Part shown: positions 1 to 6,851 of the stretch, in pieces
Layout of the letters: every line of letters starts with the position of its first letter
Numbering within the stretch: position 1 is the stretch's first letter
Source: Methylococcaceae bacterium
GTDB lineage: Bacteria > Pseudomonadota > Gammaproteobacteria > Methylococcales > Methylococcaceae
DNA length: 9,932 nucleotides
Assembly: GCA_028678445.1 (NCBI GenBank)
Contig: JAJRDJ010000244.1
Span: forward strand, 1 to 9,932
Reading direction: 5' to 3'
The notes under the pieces: model-generated
The model's input: the letters and a program-made list of their open reading frames with translations, nothing else
Databases searched by the model: none
What the model was told of the DNA's origin: nothing
Position numbers and translations under genes: made by a program

Positions 1-50
1 CAAACCGATCCCATTCACCCAATTCATTTTATTGACCTGATGGAACGCTC

Positions 51-1418
51 ATGAACGATACCGTGAAGTTCGTGCTCGACGAGGAGCGGCTGCCTAAATA
101 CTGGTACAACGTCGTCGCCGATTTGCCAGCACCGCCGCCGCCCGCCCTGCATCCTGCCACCCACCAGCCCCTGGGGCCGGATGACCTGGCGGCGTTGTTC
201 CCGCTATCGCTGATCGAACAGGAAATGTCGGCGGAGCGGGAGATCGAGATTCCCGGTCCGGTCCGCGACCTCTATCGCCAGTGGCGGCCGAGTCCGCTCT
301 ACCGGGCGCGGCGGCTGGAGCGGGAGCTCGATACCCCGGCTCGTATCAATTTCAAATACGAGGGTGTGAGCCCGGCGGGCAGCCACAAGCCGAATACCGC
401 CATACCGCAGGCTTTCTATAACAAGGAGGCGGGCATCCGGCGGATCGCGACCGAAACCGGGGCAGGGCAGTGGGGCTCATCGCTGGCGTTTGCCGGGGCC
501 TTGTTCGGCATCGACGTGGAAGTGTTCATGGTCAGGGTTTCGTATCAGCAGAAGCCCTATCGCCGGGCGCTGATGGAAACCTGGGGGGCGACCTGCACGC
601 CTTCGCCCTCGGAGCGGACCGCCGCCGGCCGGGCGATTCTGGCCCAGCGGCCGAACCATCCGGGCAGCCTGGGCATCGCAATCTCCGAGGCCGTCGAAAT
701 CGCCGTGCAGCGCGCCGATACCCACTATGCCCTGGGTTCGGTGCTGAACCATGTGCTGTTGCATCAGACCGTGGTCGGCCTGGAAGCCATCGCGCAACTG
801 GAGCTGGCCGATGACTATCCCGACATCATCGTTGGCTGCACCGGCGGCGGGTCGAATTTCGCCGGTATCGCGTTTCCGTTTCTCGGGCAACAGTTGCGCG
901 GTGGACGGACGGTACGGATCATCGCCGTCGAACCCTCGGCCTGCCCGACCCTGACACGCGGCCAGTATGCCTACGACTATGGCGACACCGCGCAACTGAC
1001 CCCGCTGACCAAGATGCACACGCTCGGTTCGACGTTCACGCCGCCGGGCTTTCACGCCGGGGGCCTGCGCTACCACGGCATGGCGCCCCTGGTCAGCCAT
1101 GTGCAGGAACTGGGCCTGATCGAGTCGCGCAACTATCATCAACTGGCCTGCTTCGAAGCCGGCGTGCTGCTCGCGCGCACCGAAGGGATTCTGCCGGCCC
1201 CCGAGGCCAATCACGCGGTGCGCGGCGCGATCGATGAGGCGCTGCGCTGCAAGGAGGAAGGCGTCAGCCGGGCGATTCTGTTCAACCTCTGCGGCCACGG
1301 TCATTTCGACATGCAGGCGTACATGGATTACTTCGCCGGCAAGCTGACGGATCAGACCTACGACGAAGGCGAACTGGCCATGGCGCTGGCCGGACTGCCG
1401 TCCGTGCCGGGAGTTTGA
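51..1418 (+). CDS. trpB2: TrpB2-type tryptophan synthase beta chain (PLP enzyme)
   Basis: A 455-residue PLP-dependent enzyme that condenses indole with L-serine to give L-tryptophan in the cytoplasm. Landmarks seen are the cofactor lysine K113 in GSHKPNTA, the catalytic glutamate motif ETGAGQWG (135-142), the phosphate-binding GGGSNF (265-270), EGILPAPEANHA (378-389) and CGHGHFD (414-420). ETGAGQWG in place of ETGAGQHG, the long N-terminal extension before the PLP lysine and the length near 450 residues mark the TrpB2 subfamily, not the roughly 400-residue TrpB1 that pairs with TrpA. TrpB2 proteins are known as stand-alone or indole-salvaging enzymes and bind TrpA poorly or not at all. No trpA, trpC or trpF is visible here, which fits an unlinked TrpB2. 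A GGA six bases before the ATG is a modest ribosome site. The gene is complete and all active-site motifs are intact; whether it is the only TrpB in the cell cannot be told. Confidence 0.93.
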   Translation: MNDTVKFVLDEERLPKYWYNVVADLPAPPPPALHPATHQPLGPDDLAALFPLSLIEQEMSAEREIEIPGPVRDLYRQWRPSPLYRARRLERELDTPARINFKYEGVSPAGSHKPNTAIPQAFYNKEAGIRRIATETGAGQWGSSLAFAGALFGIDVEVFMVRVSYQQKPYRRALMETWGATCTPSPSERTAAGRAILAQRPNHPGSLGIAISEAVEIAVQRADTHYALGSVLNHVLLHQTVVGLEAIAQLELADDYPDIIVGCTGGGSNFAGIAFPFLGQQLRGGRTVRIIAVEPSACPTLTRGQYAYDYGDTAQLTPLTKMHTLGSTFTPPGFHAGGLRYHGMAPLVSHVQELGLIESRNYHQLACFEAGVLLARTEGILPAPEANHAVRGAIDEALRCKEEGVSRAILFNLCGHGHFDMQAYMDYFAGKLTDQTYDEGELAMALAGLPSVPGV

Positions 1419-1529
1419 AGGGCTGCGAGGAGTCGATTTAAAGACGCGTTGTGCCAACTTCACTGGGCGGGAGTATCGTGAAATCCGGGGGGTGCGCGGT
1501 AGCCCTGTAGTGAATCTGGCAAAGCAGAC
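1419..1529. other. Convergent intergenic spacer with weak inverted repeats
   Basis: This 111-base gap lies between the stop codons of trpB2 and the opposing DUF349 gene. It has no gene-like frame and no clear intrinsic terminator with a T tract. It does hold complementary segments: 1453-1464 pairs with 1509-1520 (four plus six base pairs around a 2x2 mismatch, 44-base loop), TTCAC at 1459-1463 can alternatively pair with GTGAA at 1478-1482, and AGGGCT (1419-1424) matches AGCCCT (1501-1506). These could be part of a bidirectional transcription-ending structure, but each is weak and may be chance. Confidence 0.25.
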
Positions 1530-4199
1530 TTACTTGCTCTCATCTCCAACCAGACGCTCCGCAAGGGCCTCGTTCACCCGGTTCATGCGCGCTGTCTGTC
1601 CGCTATCCGCTGGGGCCGCCGTGCCATACCAGGTGGCTACTTTCGCAAGCATCGCGGCGGATTGTCTGAGTGACTGAAAACCCTGCTGGAGCCATTCCAG
1701 TTGCCGTTGCTGCCGTGCGCCGGTGAATTCCGCGGGCGTGGGCAAATCCAGCAGGATTTCCAGATCGATCAGCAGGTTGCCCCGCACGAGAAGACCGGCT
1801 TCGAGATCGCCGGCGGTGACCGATGGCGCGCGGTGAAAACGTTCGGCCAGCTTTTGCTCGATATCAGCGGGCAAATGCGGGGCATTCCGCCACGCCTCCT
1901 GGAGCCGCTGGGCAGTAGCATCGGTGTCTTCTCCCGTCACATAAGCCGATTCCAGTTCCTCGGCCCATGCGGCCTTGTTGCCGATCAGGGTCAGAATCTC
2001 CCGCTGCCGCGAGGCTTGCTGCTCGCGGATCATCGCCCTTGCCCGGTCCACCAGGGCATCGGCCTGGTGGTCCAGGGTGTCGCGGTGCCGTTTGCGTTCG
2101 CGTTCACCCGCCTCTTCCTCCGGGCCAGACCACTGTTCCTGGAATGTCGTGATGGCCGCTTCGATCCGCGCGAGGCCGGGTCTTGCCTCCAGAGTCTGCC
2201 TGAACTCATCCAGCAGCGCCTGGCGGGCGGCGGTTTCCTCGTGGTGGCGGGTATCGTGGGACTTGCGTTCGGCATCGCGCCGCGCGAATACGGTATCGAC
2301 CGCCTCCCGGAACGCATGCCATTGTTGTTCATCGAGCTGGCGGGGCAGACGGACGCCGTTGCTTTCGCCACGCCAGCGCTGGAGTAGCGTTTTGGCCTGA
2401 AGCACGGCTTCGCGGAGGTTGGCTTCGGTTTCCAGTCGCTTCGCCACACCGGTCAGGCGAGTGCGACGCTCCGTTTCGGCGGCCAGGAAGGGTTGGATGA
2501 TGGCATCGAGCTGATCCATGAGCGCATGGAAGCGTATTTGCAGCCGGCGCTCGTCTCGCGGCCCTGCCTGAGGCAGCCCGCGCCAGGATTGGCGCAAGGC
2601 GTGGCGGCGGCGCTGGAGTTCACCGGGATTCAGTGTCTCTCTGCCGAGCCCCGCCAGCCACGCTGCGGCTTCGTCCAGGAGGCTGGATTTGGCCGTGCTG
2701 ATGGCATCCTGGCGGGCATTGCGTTCGTCCCGTTCGGCCAGCACCGGCTGATAGGCCTGATTCAGCGCCTGATCGAACCGCTGCCATTGCTCTTTGGTGG
2801 CACGGCTAAACCCATCGAGGCGCTTCCACTCCTCGCGCAGCCGGGGCACGGCTTCGGCCACATGGGGAAGGCTCGATGGGCCCGTCCGCAACGCCTCGGC
2901 CTCCTCGATCAGTTTGTCGCGGGCCTGAGCGCTGCTCCAGCGAGCCCAGTCACGGAGCTTCCCGAGCCGGGCCACAAGTTGACGATGGCGATTCGCCAGG
3001 GCGTGGGGTGGGACGGATTCGGCGGTGATCTGGTCCAGTTCCCGCGACAGCCTGAAGGCGGTTTGGGAAGCACCCTGCTCGATGGCCAGCTCCAGTTGCT
3101 CCAGCCGTTCGTTAAAGCCACTGACATCGGCCAGCGCTCGTTTGGGCTGTGGGACTGGCCGGGCGGGTTGCTCGGCTGCGGGTGCGCTTCGCGCTTGCCA
3201 CTCGGCCTGGAGCGCCTCCCGGTCCCGGGCATTTTCTGGTTTGGGCAGGGCTTGCCAGGCCGCCTCGATGGCCGCTTTCGGCGCCTGGCCGGCGATGTCC
3301 GCCAGAAATTGCCGGCACGCCTGGGTACGCAGGGCATCCTCGTCAAGCGCGGTCAGCCGGACTTCCATCTGCTTGACCAGGGTAGCGAGTTCGCTAACTT
3401 CCTTGCGGGTGGTTAGCGCGGCTGGCAAAGCGCCCAGTCGGGTCGCTAGGGCTTGCGCCTGTTCGCGCTCACGGGGTTCGATGGCTTCGGCTTTTTTCAG
3501 CGTGGCGAGCAGGGCGCGGGCTTCCTTTACCCAGTCTTCCAACACATGCAAACGGGCCGCTTCATCCTGTTCACGCTGACCGGCTTGTTGCAACAGCGTC
3601 CGGCATTCGGCGAGGTCGGGCCCATCGTCCAATTGCGCGAAGAGTTTCCGCAGTTCATAGAGCCTGCCGCCGGGCGGAACCTCGGCCGCCATGAGCGACC
3701 GGAGCTGCTGGCGCAAGTGTTCAATCCGTTCCGCCCGTCTGGTGCGCTCTGCATGTTCCTTGAGCAGGCTCTGGCAGTGCCGGTAGAGTCCCCGGTCCTT
3801 GTCGCGCATGTGTTCGGCCAGCCGGCCAATCCGCTCGATGGCGGTGATTCTTCTTGCCGCCATGAGCCGGATTTCGGCCAGGCGCGCTGTAGTGGCAATC
3901 TGTTCCAGCTCGGCTTCTGCTTTTATCCTGTCCAGCCAGGCGGCGGCCCGGATGCTGTCTTTAGCGGCGCAGATGGCGTGTATCCACACCGCGGGTGTGT
4001 CGCTTGTGGAGGGGTCGATGCCCTGTTGCCCAAGGCTGACCCCCAGTTCCCGTTCACGCCCGGCCCGTTCGTCAGCGTTCTCGGACGCCTCGATAAGCTG
4101 TCGCAAGGACTCGGTGCTCGCCTTGTGCTTGGGGGTCAAAGCCTCGGCAGGGCGGATGGTGTCGCGGCCACCAAACAGCTTCCTAAACAGATTTTTCAT
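1530..4199 (-). CDS. Large DUF349-repeat coiled-coil protein of unknown function
   Basis: An 889-residue, highly charged, almost wholly helical cytoplasmic protein with no signal peptide or membrane segment. Repeated helical units with the DUF349 pattern (a W followed by an F-rich helix ending in an ERR/ERD-type charged run) lie at about 450-500 (EEWKRLDGF, QWQRFDQAL), 530-580 (RQSWRGLP, RFHALMDQL) and 600-645 (LQRWRGES, QQWHAFREAV); weaker copies lie at about 680-725 and 760-790. Residues about 410-437 (GKLRDWARW through LIEEAEAL) and the end segment 803-845 (VRGNLLIDLEILLDLPTP) match regions I recall as conserved in long proteobacterial DUF349 proteins. The N-terminal 150-300 are predicted coiled coil, and a proline/alanine-rich linker lies near 338-353. 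The start at 4199 (MKNLFRKLFGG) was chosen because the in-frame extension to 4388 has unrelated composition and would run through the hemL promoter region. No strong Shine-Dalgarno precedes it. The gene diverges from hemL. Its biochemical role is not known to me and the neighbours do not reveal it. Confidence 0.85.
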   Translation of the reverse strand: MKNLFRKLFGGRDTIRPAEALTPKHKASTESLRQLIEASENADERAGRERELGVSLGQQGIDPSTSDTPAVWIHAICAAKDSIRAAAWLDRIKAEAELEQIATTARLAEIRLMAARRITAIERIGRLAEHMRDKDRGLYRHCQSLLKEHAERTRRAERIEHLRQQLRSLMAAEVPPGGRLYELRKLFAQLDDGPDLAECRTLLQQAGQREQDEAARLHVLEDWVKEARALLATLKKAEAIEPREREQAQALATRLGALPAALTTRKEVSELATLVKQMEVRLTALDEDALRTQACRQFLADIAGQAPKAAIEAAWQALPKPENARDREALQAEWQARSAPAAEQPARPVPQPKRALADVSGFNERLEQLELAIEQGASQTAFRLSRELDQITAESVPPHALANRHRQLVARLGKLRDWARWSSAQARDKLIEEAEALRTGPSSLPHVAEAVPRLREEWKRLDGFSRATKEQWQRFDQALNQAYQPVLAERDERNARQDAISTAKSSLLDEAAAWLAGLGRETLNPGELQRRRHALRQSWRGLPQAGPRDERRLQIRFHALMDQLDAIIQPFLAAETERRTRLTGVAKRLETEANLREAVLQAKTLLQRWRGESNGVRLPRQLDEQQWHAFREAVDTVFARRDAERKSHDTRHHEETAARQALLDEFRQTLEARPGLARIEAAITTFQEQWSGPEEEAGERERKRHRDTLDHQADALVDRARAMIREQQASRQREILTLIGNKAAWAEELESAYVTGEDTDATAQRLQEAWRNAPHLPADIEQKLAERFHRAPSVTAGDLEAGLLVRGNLLIDLEILLDLPTPAEFTGARQQRQLEWLQQGFQSLRQSAAMLAKVATWYGTAAPADSGQTARMNRVNEALAERLVGDESK

Positions 4200-4435
4200 G
4201 ATCCGGGCAGTTCTTTGGGAAAAGGGGCATTTTAGGCGCAAGTTACCTGAGGAATCTAATCCATTGACCTTGGAGTGCTGGCGATTTGGCTGCCCTTTAG
4301 CCGGAGACCCGCTCCAGCTTGGCGAAAGCCGTGAGGCGGCGGCCCACCCGAGAGCCGGAAAGTGTTTGACTAAAAATCGGGTAAACACAAGAATTCAACG
4401 CCTTTCAATCCTCTCCATACTTCATCCCGATACCC
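4200..4435. other. Divergent intergenic region between the DUF349 gene and hemL
   Basis: These 236 bases separate two divergent genes and should contain both promoters. On the plus strand, a good -35/-10 pair lies close to hemL (entered separately). On the minus strand, TAAAAT (complement of 4229-4234) is a fair -10 for the DUF349 gene but has no good -35 partner. The middle, about 4285-4360, is GC-rich with short hairpins such as GGCT/AGCC and GGC-GAAA-GCC. I could not match it to any riboswitch or small RNA family that I know. Confidence 0.5.
4366..4394 (+). promoter_or_regulatory. Putative sigma-70 promoter of hemL with spacer inverted repeat
   Basis: TTGACT at 4366-4371 (5 of 6 to TTGACA) is followed, after exactly 17 bases, by AAGAAT at 4389-4394 (4 of 6 to TATAAT). 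Initiation near 4400 would give a leader of about 35 bases before the hemL ATG. GTGTTT (4362-4367) and AAACAC (4383-4388) form a 6-base inverted repeat around a 15-base centre that overlaps the -35 and fills the spacer, the usual place for a repressor or activator site. The regulator cannot be named; the promoter is predicted by pattern only. Confidence 0.45.
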
Positions 4436-5713
4436 ATGACGAACGAAGAACTTTTCCTGAAGGCCCAGGCCGTGATTCCTGGTGGCGTCAATTCACCCGT
4501 TAGGGCTTTCAAGGGGGTGGGCGGCACGCCGATTTTCATCGAACGGGCTGAAGGCCCTTATATCTGGTCGGCCGAGGGGCGGCGTTACATCGACTATGTG
4601 GGTTCCTGGGGGCCCATGGTACTGGGCCACGCCCATTCGGCGGTCAGACAGGCGGTGCATGAGGCGGTCGATCGCGGCCTGAGCTATGGCGCGCCGACGG
4701 CGATCGAGACCGCCATGGCCGAGAAGCTTGGCGAGTTGATGCCGTCCATCGAAATGGTCCGCATGGTCAGTTCCGGCACCGAGGCAACCATGAGCGCCAT
4801 CCGTTTGGCGAGGGGTTATACCGGCCGGGACGCCATCCTCAAATTCGAGGGCTGCTATCACGGCCATTCCGACTCGCTGCTGGTCAAGGCCGGTTCCGGC
4901 GCGCTGACGCTGGGCGTACCCAGCTCGCCCGGCGTACCCGCCAGCCTCGCCGAGCACACGCTGACGCTCAGCTTCAATGACGCGGATGAAGTTCGCGAGG
5001 TCTTTGCGCGCCGCGGCGACCAGATCGCCTGCATCATCGTTGAACCGGTGGCGGGCAACATGAATTGCGTTCCACCGGAACCAGGTTTCCTCGAAACCCT
5101 GCGCGAAGTCTGCGACGCCCATGGCACGGTGCTCATATTCGATGAGGTGATGACCGGCTTCCGCGTCGCGCTGGGCGGGGCCCAGACGCTGTACGGGGTC
5201 AAGCCCGACCTCACCACGCTGGGTAAAGTCATCGGCGGCGGCATGCCGGTCGGGGCGTTTGGCGGCCGCCGCGCCATCATGGAAAAACTCGCGCCGCTCG
5301 GGCCCGTCTACCAGGCCGGCACGCTGTCCGGCAATCCCGTGGCCATGGCGGCGGGGCTCAAGACGCTGGAGCTGATCAGCGCTCCCGGATTCTTCGACAA
5401 GCTGAGCAGCAAAACCCGGGGGTTTGCCGAGCAACTCAGGGACCGCGCCCATCAGGCCGGAATCCCCTTCGCGGTCAATGCCGTGGGCGGCATGTTTGGC
5501 CTGTTCTTCACCGATCGGGCTAGCGTCAACGGCCTTGCCGATGTGATGGCCTCTGATGTCGAGCGCTTCCGGCGCTTCTTCCACGCCATGCTGGAGGAGG
5601 GCGTCTATCTCGCGCCCTCGGCCTTCGAGGCGGGTTTTGTCTCCGCCAGTCATGATGATGAGGTGCTGAATGCCACTCTGGAAAGTGCCTCCCGCGCATT
5701 GGCCAGGCTGTGA
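4436..5713 (+). CDS. hemL: Glutamate-1-semialdehyde 2,1-aminomutase
   Basis: HemL converts glutamate-1-semialdehyde to 5-aminolevulinate, the second dedicated step of the C5 route to haem and other tetrapyrroles, using PLP/PMP in a cytoplasmic dimer. The 425-residue length matches the E. coli enzyme (426). Visible landmarks are IPGGVNSPVRAF (14-25), DYVGSWGPMVLGH (53-65), SSGTEATMSAIRLARG (112-127), CYHGHSDSLLVKAGSGA (140-156), the cofactor aspartate in DEVMTGFR (236-243), the Schiff-base lysine K264 in GKVIGGGMPVGAFGG, and YQAGTLSGNP. The start at 4436 aligns with the family N-terminus, although no Shine-Dalgarno is visible; the leader before it is pyrimidine-rich and ends CCCGATACCC. The gene is single, divergent from the DUF349 gene and convergent with the apaGH-linked membrane protein gene, so it is probably transcribed alone. 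It is complete with no odd residues. Confidence 0.98.
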   Translation: MTNEELFLKAQAVIPGGVNSPVRAFKGVGGTPIFIERAEGPYIWSAEGRRYIDYVGSWGPMVLGHAHSAVRQAVHEAVDRGLSYGAPTAIETAMAEKLGELMPSIEMVRMVSSGTEATMSAIRLARGYTGRDAILKFEGCYHGHSDSLLVKAGSGALTLGVPSSPGVPASLAEHTLTLSFNDADEVREVFARRGDQIACIIVEPVAGNMNCVPPEPGFLETLREVCDAHGTVLIFDEVMTGFRVALGGAQTLYGVKPDLTTLGKVIGGGMPVGAFGGRRAIMEKLAPLGPVYQAGTLSGNPVAMAAGLKTLELISAPGFFDKLSSKTRGFAEQLRDRAHQAGIPFAVNAVGGMFGLFFTDRASVNGLADVMASDVERFRRFFHAMLEEGVYLAPSAFEAGFVSASHDDEVLNATLESASRALARL

Positions 5714-5714
5714 G

Positions 5715-5755
5715 CCGGGTTTGCCCGGGGTGCACTGCCGGGACTGATGCAGTGC
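5715..5755. terminator. Two-hairpin terminator-like element after hemL
   Basis: Two adjacent stem-loops fill the short gap between the convergent hemL and membrane-protein genes. CCGGG (5715-5719) pairs with CCCGG (5724-5728) across a TTTG loop, starting two bases after the hemL stop. GCACTGC (5732-5738) pairs perfectly with GCAGTGC (5749-5755) across 10 bases. Only TT follows on the plus strand and no T tract is present on the minus strand, so this is not a textbook intrinsic terminator. It could still end transcription in both directions or protect the 3' ends. Confidence 0.45.
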
Positions 5756-5779
5756 TTCCAAGTTAATCCAGACACCCTC

Positions 5780-6823
5780 TCAAGGCGGCGCCTGTCTGGT
5801 TTTCAGCCATTCCCGCCAGGCGGCATGGGCGATAGCGAGGACCACCGGGCCGATGAAGAGTCCGAGGAACCCATAGCTGACGAGCCCGCCGACGATGCCG
5901 AGCACGACCAGGGCGAAGGGAATGCGGGTGGCCTGGCTGATGACCAGCGGGCGGACGATGTTGTCGACCCAGCTAACGACCAGCGAACCCCACAGCAGCA
6001 GGGCCATGGCGCGCCAGGTTTCGCCCTGCAGGAACAGCCAGAGCACGCAGAGCACCCAGACCACGAGCGAACCAAAGGGAATCAGCGCCATGGCGATGGT
6101 GGTCAGTGTCAGCAGCGCCGGTGCCGGCATCTTGACTCCCCAATAGCCGATACCGGCGACGCTGCCCTGGACGATGGCGGTGAGGACGATCCCATACAGC
6201 ACGGCCCGTGAGGTGCGTACCGCGATATCGACGTAATTGTCGGCCCGTTCACCCAACCCCAGCCGCAGGCCATGGCGTAACTCGGCTGTCAGGGTCTCAC
6301 CGTCACGGTAGAGGAAGAACATCAGGAACAGTGTGAGTATCCATTGACCGGCCACCAGACCGGCGCCGCCCAGCATGTTCACCAGCCGCCGGGAAAGGGC
6401 CCGGATTTGCGGGATGATTTGCTGTTTCATCACCTCGCCGATATCACCCCACTGCTCGACCACGCGGCTGAGTTCCTCACCGATCAGCGGAATACGGGCC
6501 AGGCTTTCATGCAGGACAGAGCGCTGTTCCAGCCAACCAGGCAAGTTATGGATGAACTCGACAGCTTCACGTTGTATGACGGTGGTCATGCCGATCAGCG
6601 GAGCAATGATGGCAATACCGAGGAGCAGGACCATCAGACAGGCCGCGAGGCCGCTTCGCCCTCCCAGGCCCGCTTTCATCCGGTAGAACAGAGGCCAGGT
6701 CGCGTAGACCATGATGATGGCCCAGATGATCGACTTCAGCAGGTTCCCTAGCACCTGATAAACGAGTAGGGATAGACCGGCGAGGAAGACCAGCAAGGGC
6801 AGACTGCGGGGGAGCGTATTCAT
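5780..6823 (-). CDS. AI-2E/PerM-family inner-membrane transporter (YdiK-like)
   Basis: A 347-residue polytopic inner-membrane protein of the AI-2E transporter (formerly UPF0118, PerM) family. Hydrophobic stretches lie at about 8-26, 28-46, 58-82, 150-172, 205-230, 236-268, 270-285 and 300-332, with a large amphipathic segment at about 84-148 between the third and fourth, the usual family layout. Family landmarks include FFLYRDGE (169-176), the conserved VDNIVRPLVI (286-295) and GLFIGPVVLA (321-330) in the last helices. Members have been linked to export of the AI-2 signal (TqsA) or to cation/proton antiport, so the substrate here cannot be assigned; YdiK of E. coli is the closest type by impression. 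The gene follows apaH by 28 bases on the same strand and is probably the last gene of an apaG-apaH operon. Its ribosome site is weak. It ends facing hemL. Confidence 0.88.
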   Translation of the reverse strand: MNTLPRSLPLLVFLAGLSLLVYQVLGNLLKSIIWAIIMVYATWPLFYRMKAGLGGRSGLAACLMVLLLGIAIIAPLIGMTTVIQREAVEFIHNLPGWLEQRSVLHESLARIPLIGEELSRVVEQWGDIGEVMKQQIIPQIRALSRRLVNMLGGAGLVAGQWILTLFLMFFLYRDGETLTAELRHGLRLGLGERADNYVDIAVRTSRAVLYGIVLTAIVQGSVAGIGYWGVKMPAPALLTLTTIAMALIPFGSLVVWVLCVLWLFLQGETWRAMALLLWGSLVVSWVDNIVRPLVISQATRIPFALVVLGIVGGLVSYGFLGLFIGPVVLAIAHAAWREWLKTRQAPP

Positions 6824-6851
6824 GTCGTGGAACTGGGGCAGGGCTGGCGAC

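Noticed and set aside
477..1463. Long 328-codon open frame on the minus strand opposite trpB2
   Set aside because: It is the antisense shadow of a GC-rich gene with intact TrpB2 motifs; its translation has low-complexity G/R/Q-rich composition and no recognisable domain.
2493..3416. 307-codon plus-strand frame (and others at 1701-2387 and 3453-4235) opposite the DUF349 gene
   Set aside because: All lie antisense to a continuous 889-residue frame with DUF349 repeats; their translations are G/L/P/Q-rich with no motifs, as expected of shadows.
4285..4360. Possible riboswitch or small RNA in the GC-rich core upstream of hemL
   Set aside because: Short hairpins are present but I could match no known consensus (for example cobalamin or cyclic-di-GMP classes), and GC-rich DNA gives such hairpins by chance; kept only as a low-weight finding.
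4200..4388. 63-residue N-terminal extension of the DUF349 protein (start at 4388)
   Set aside because: The extension has different composition, covers the presumed shared promoter region including the hemL -10 dyad, and the ATG at 4199 begins a typical basic N-terminus MKNLFRKLFGG.
4493..5761. 422-codon open frame on the minus strand opposite hemL
   Set aside because: HemL on the plus strand is unmistakable across its full length, and the antisense translation resembles no family and has shadow-like composition.
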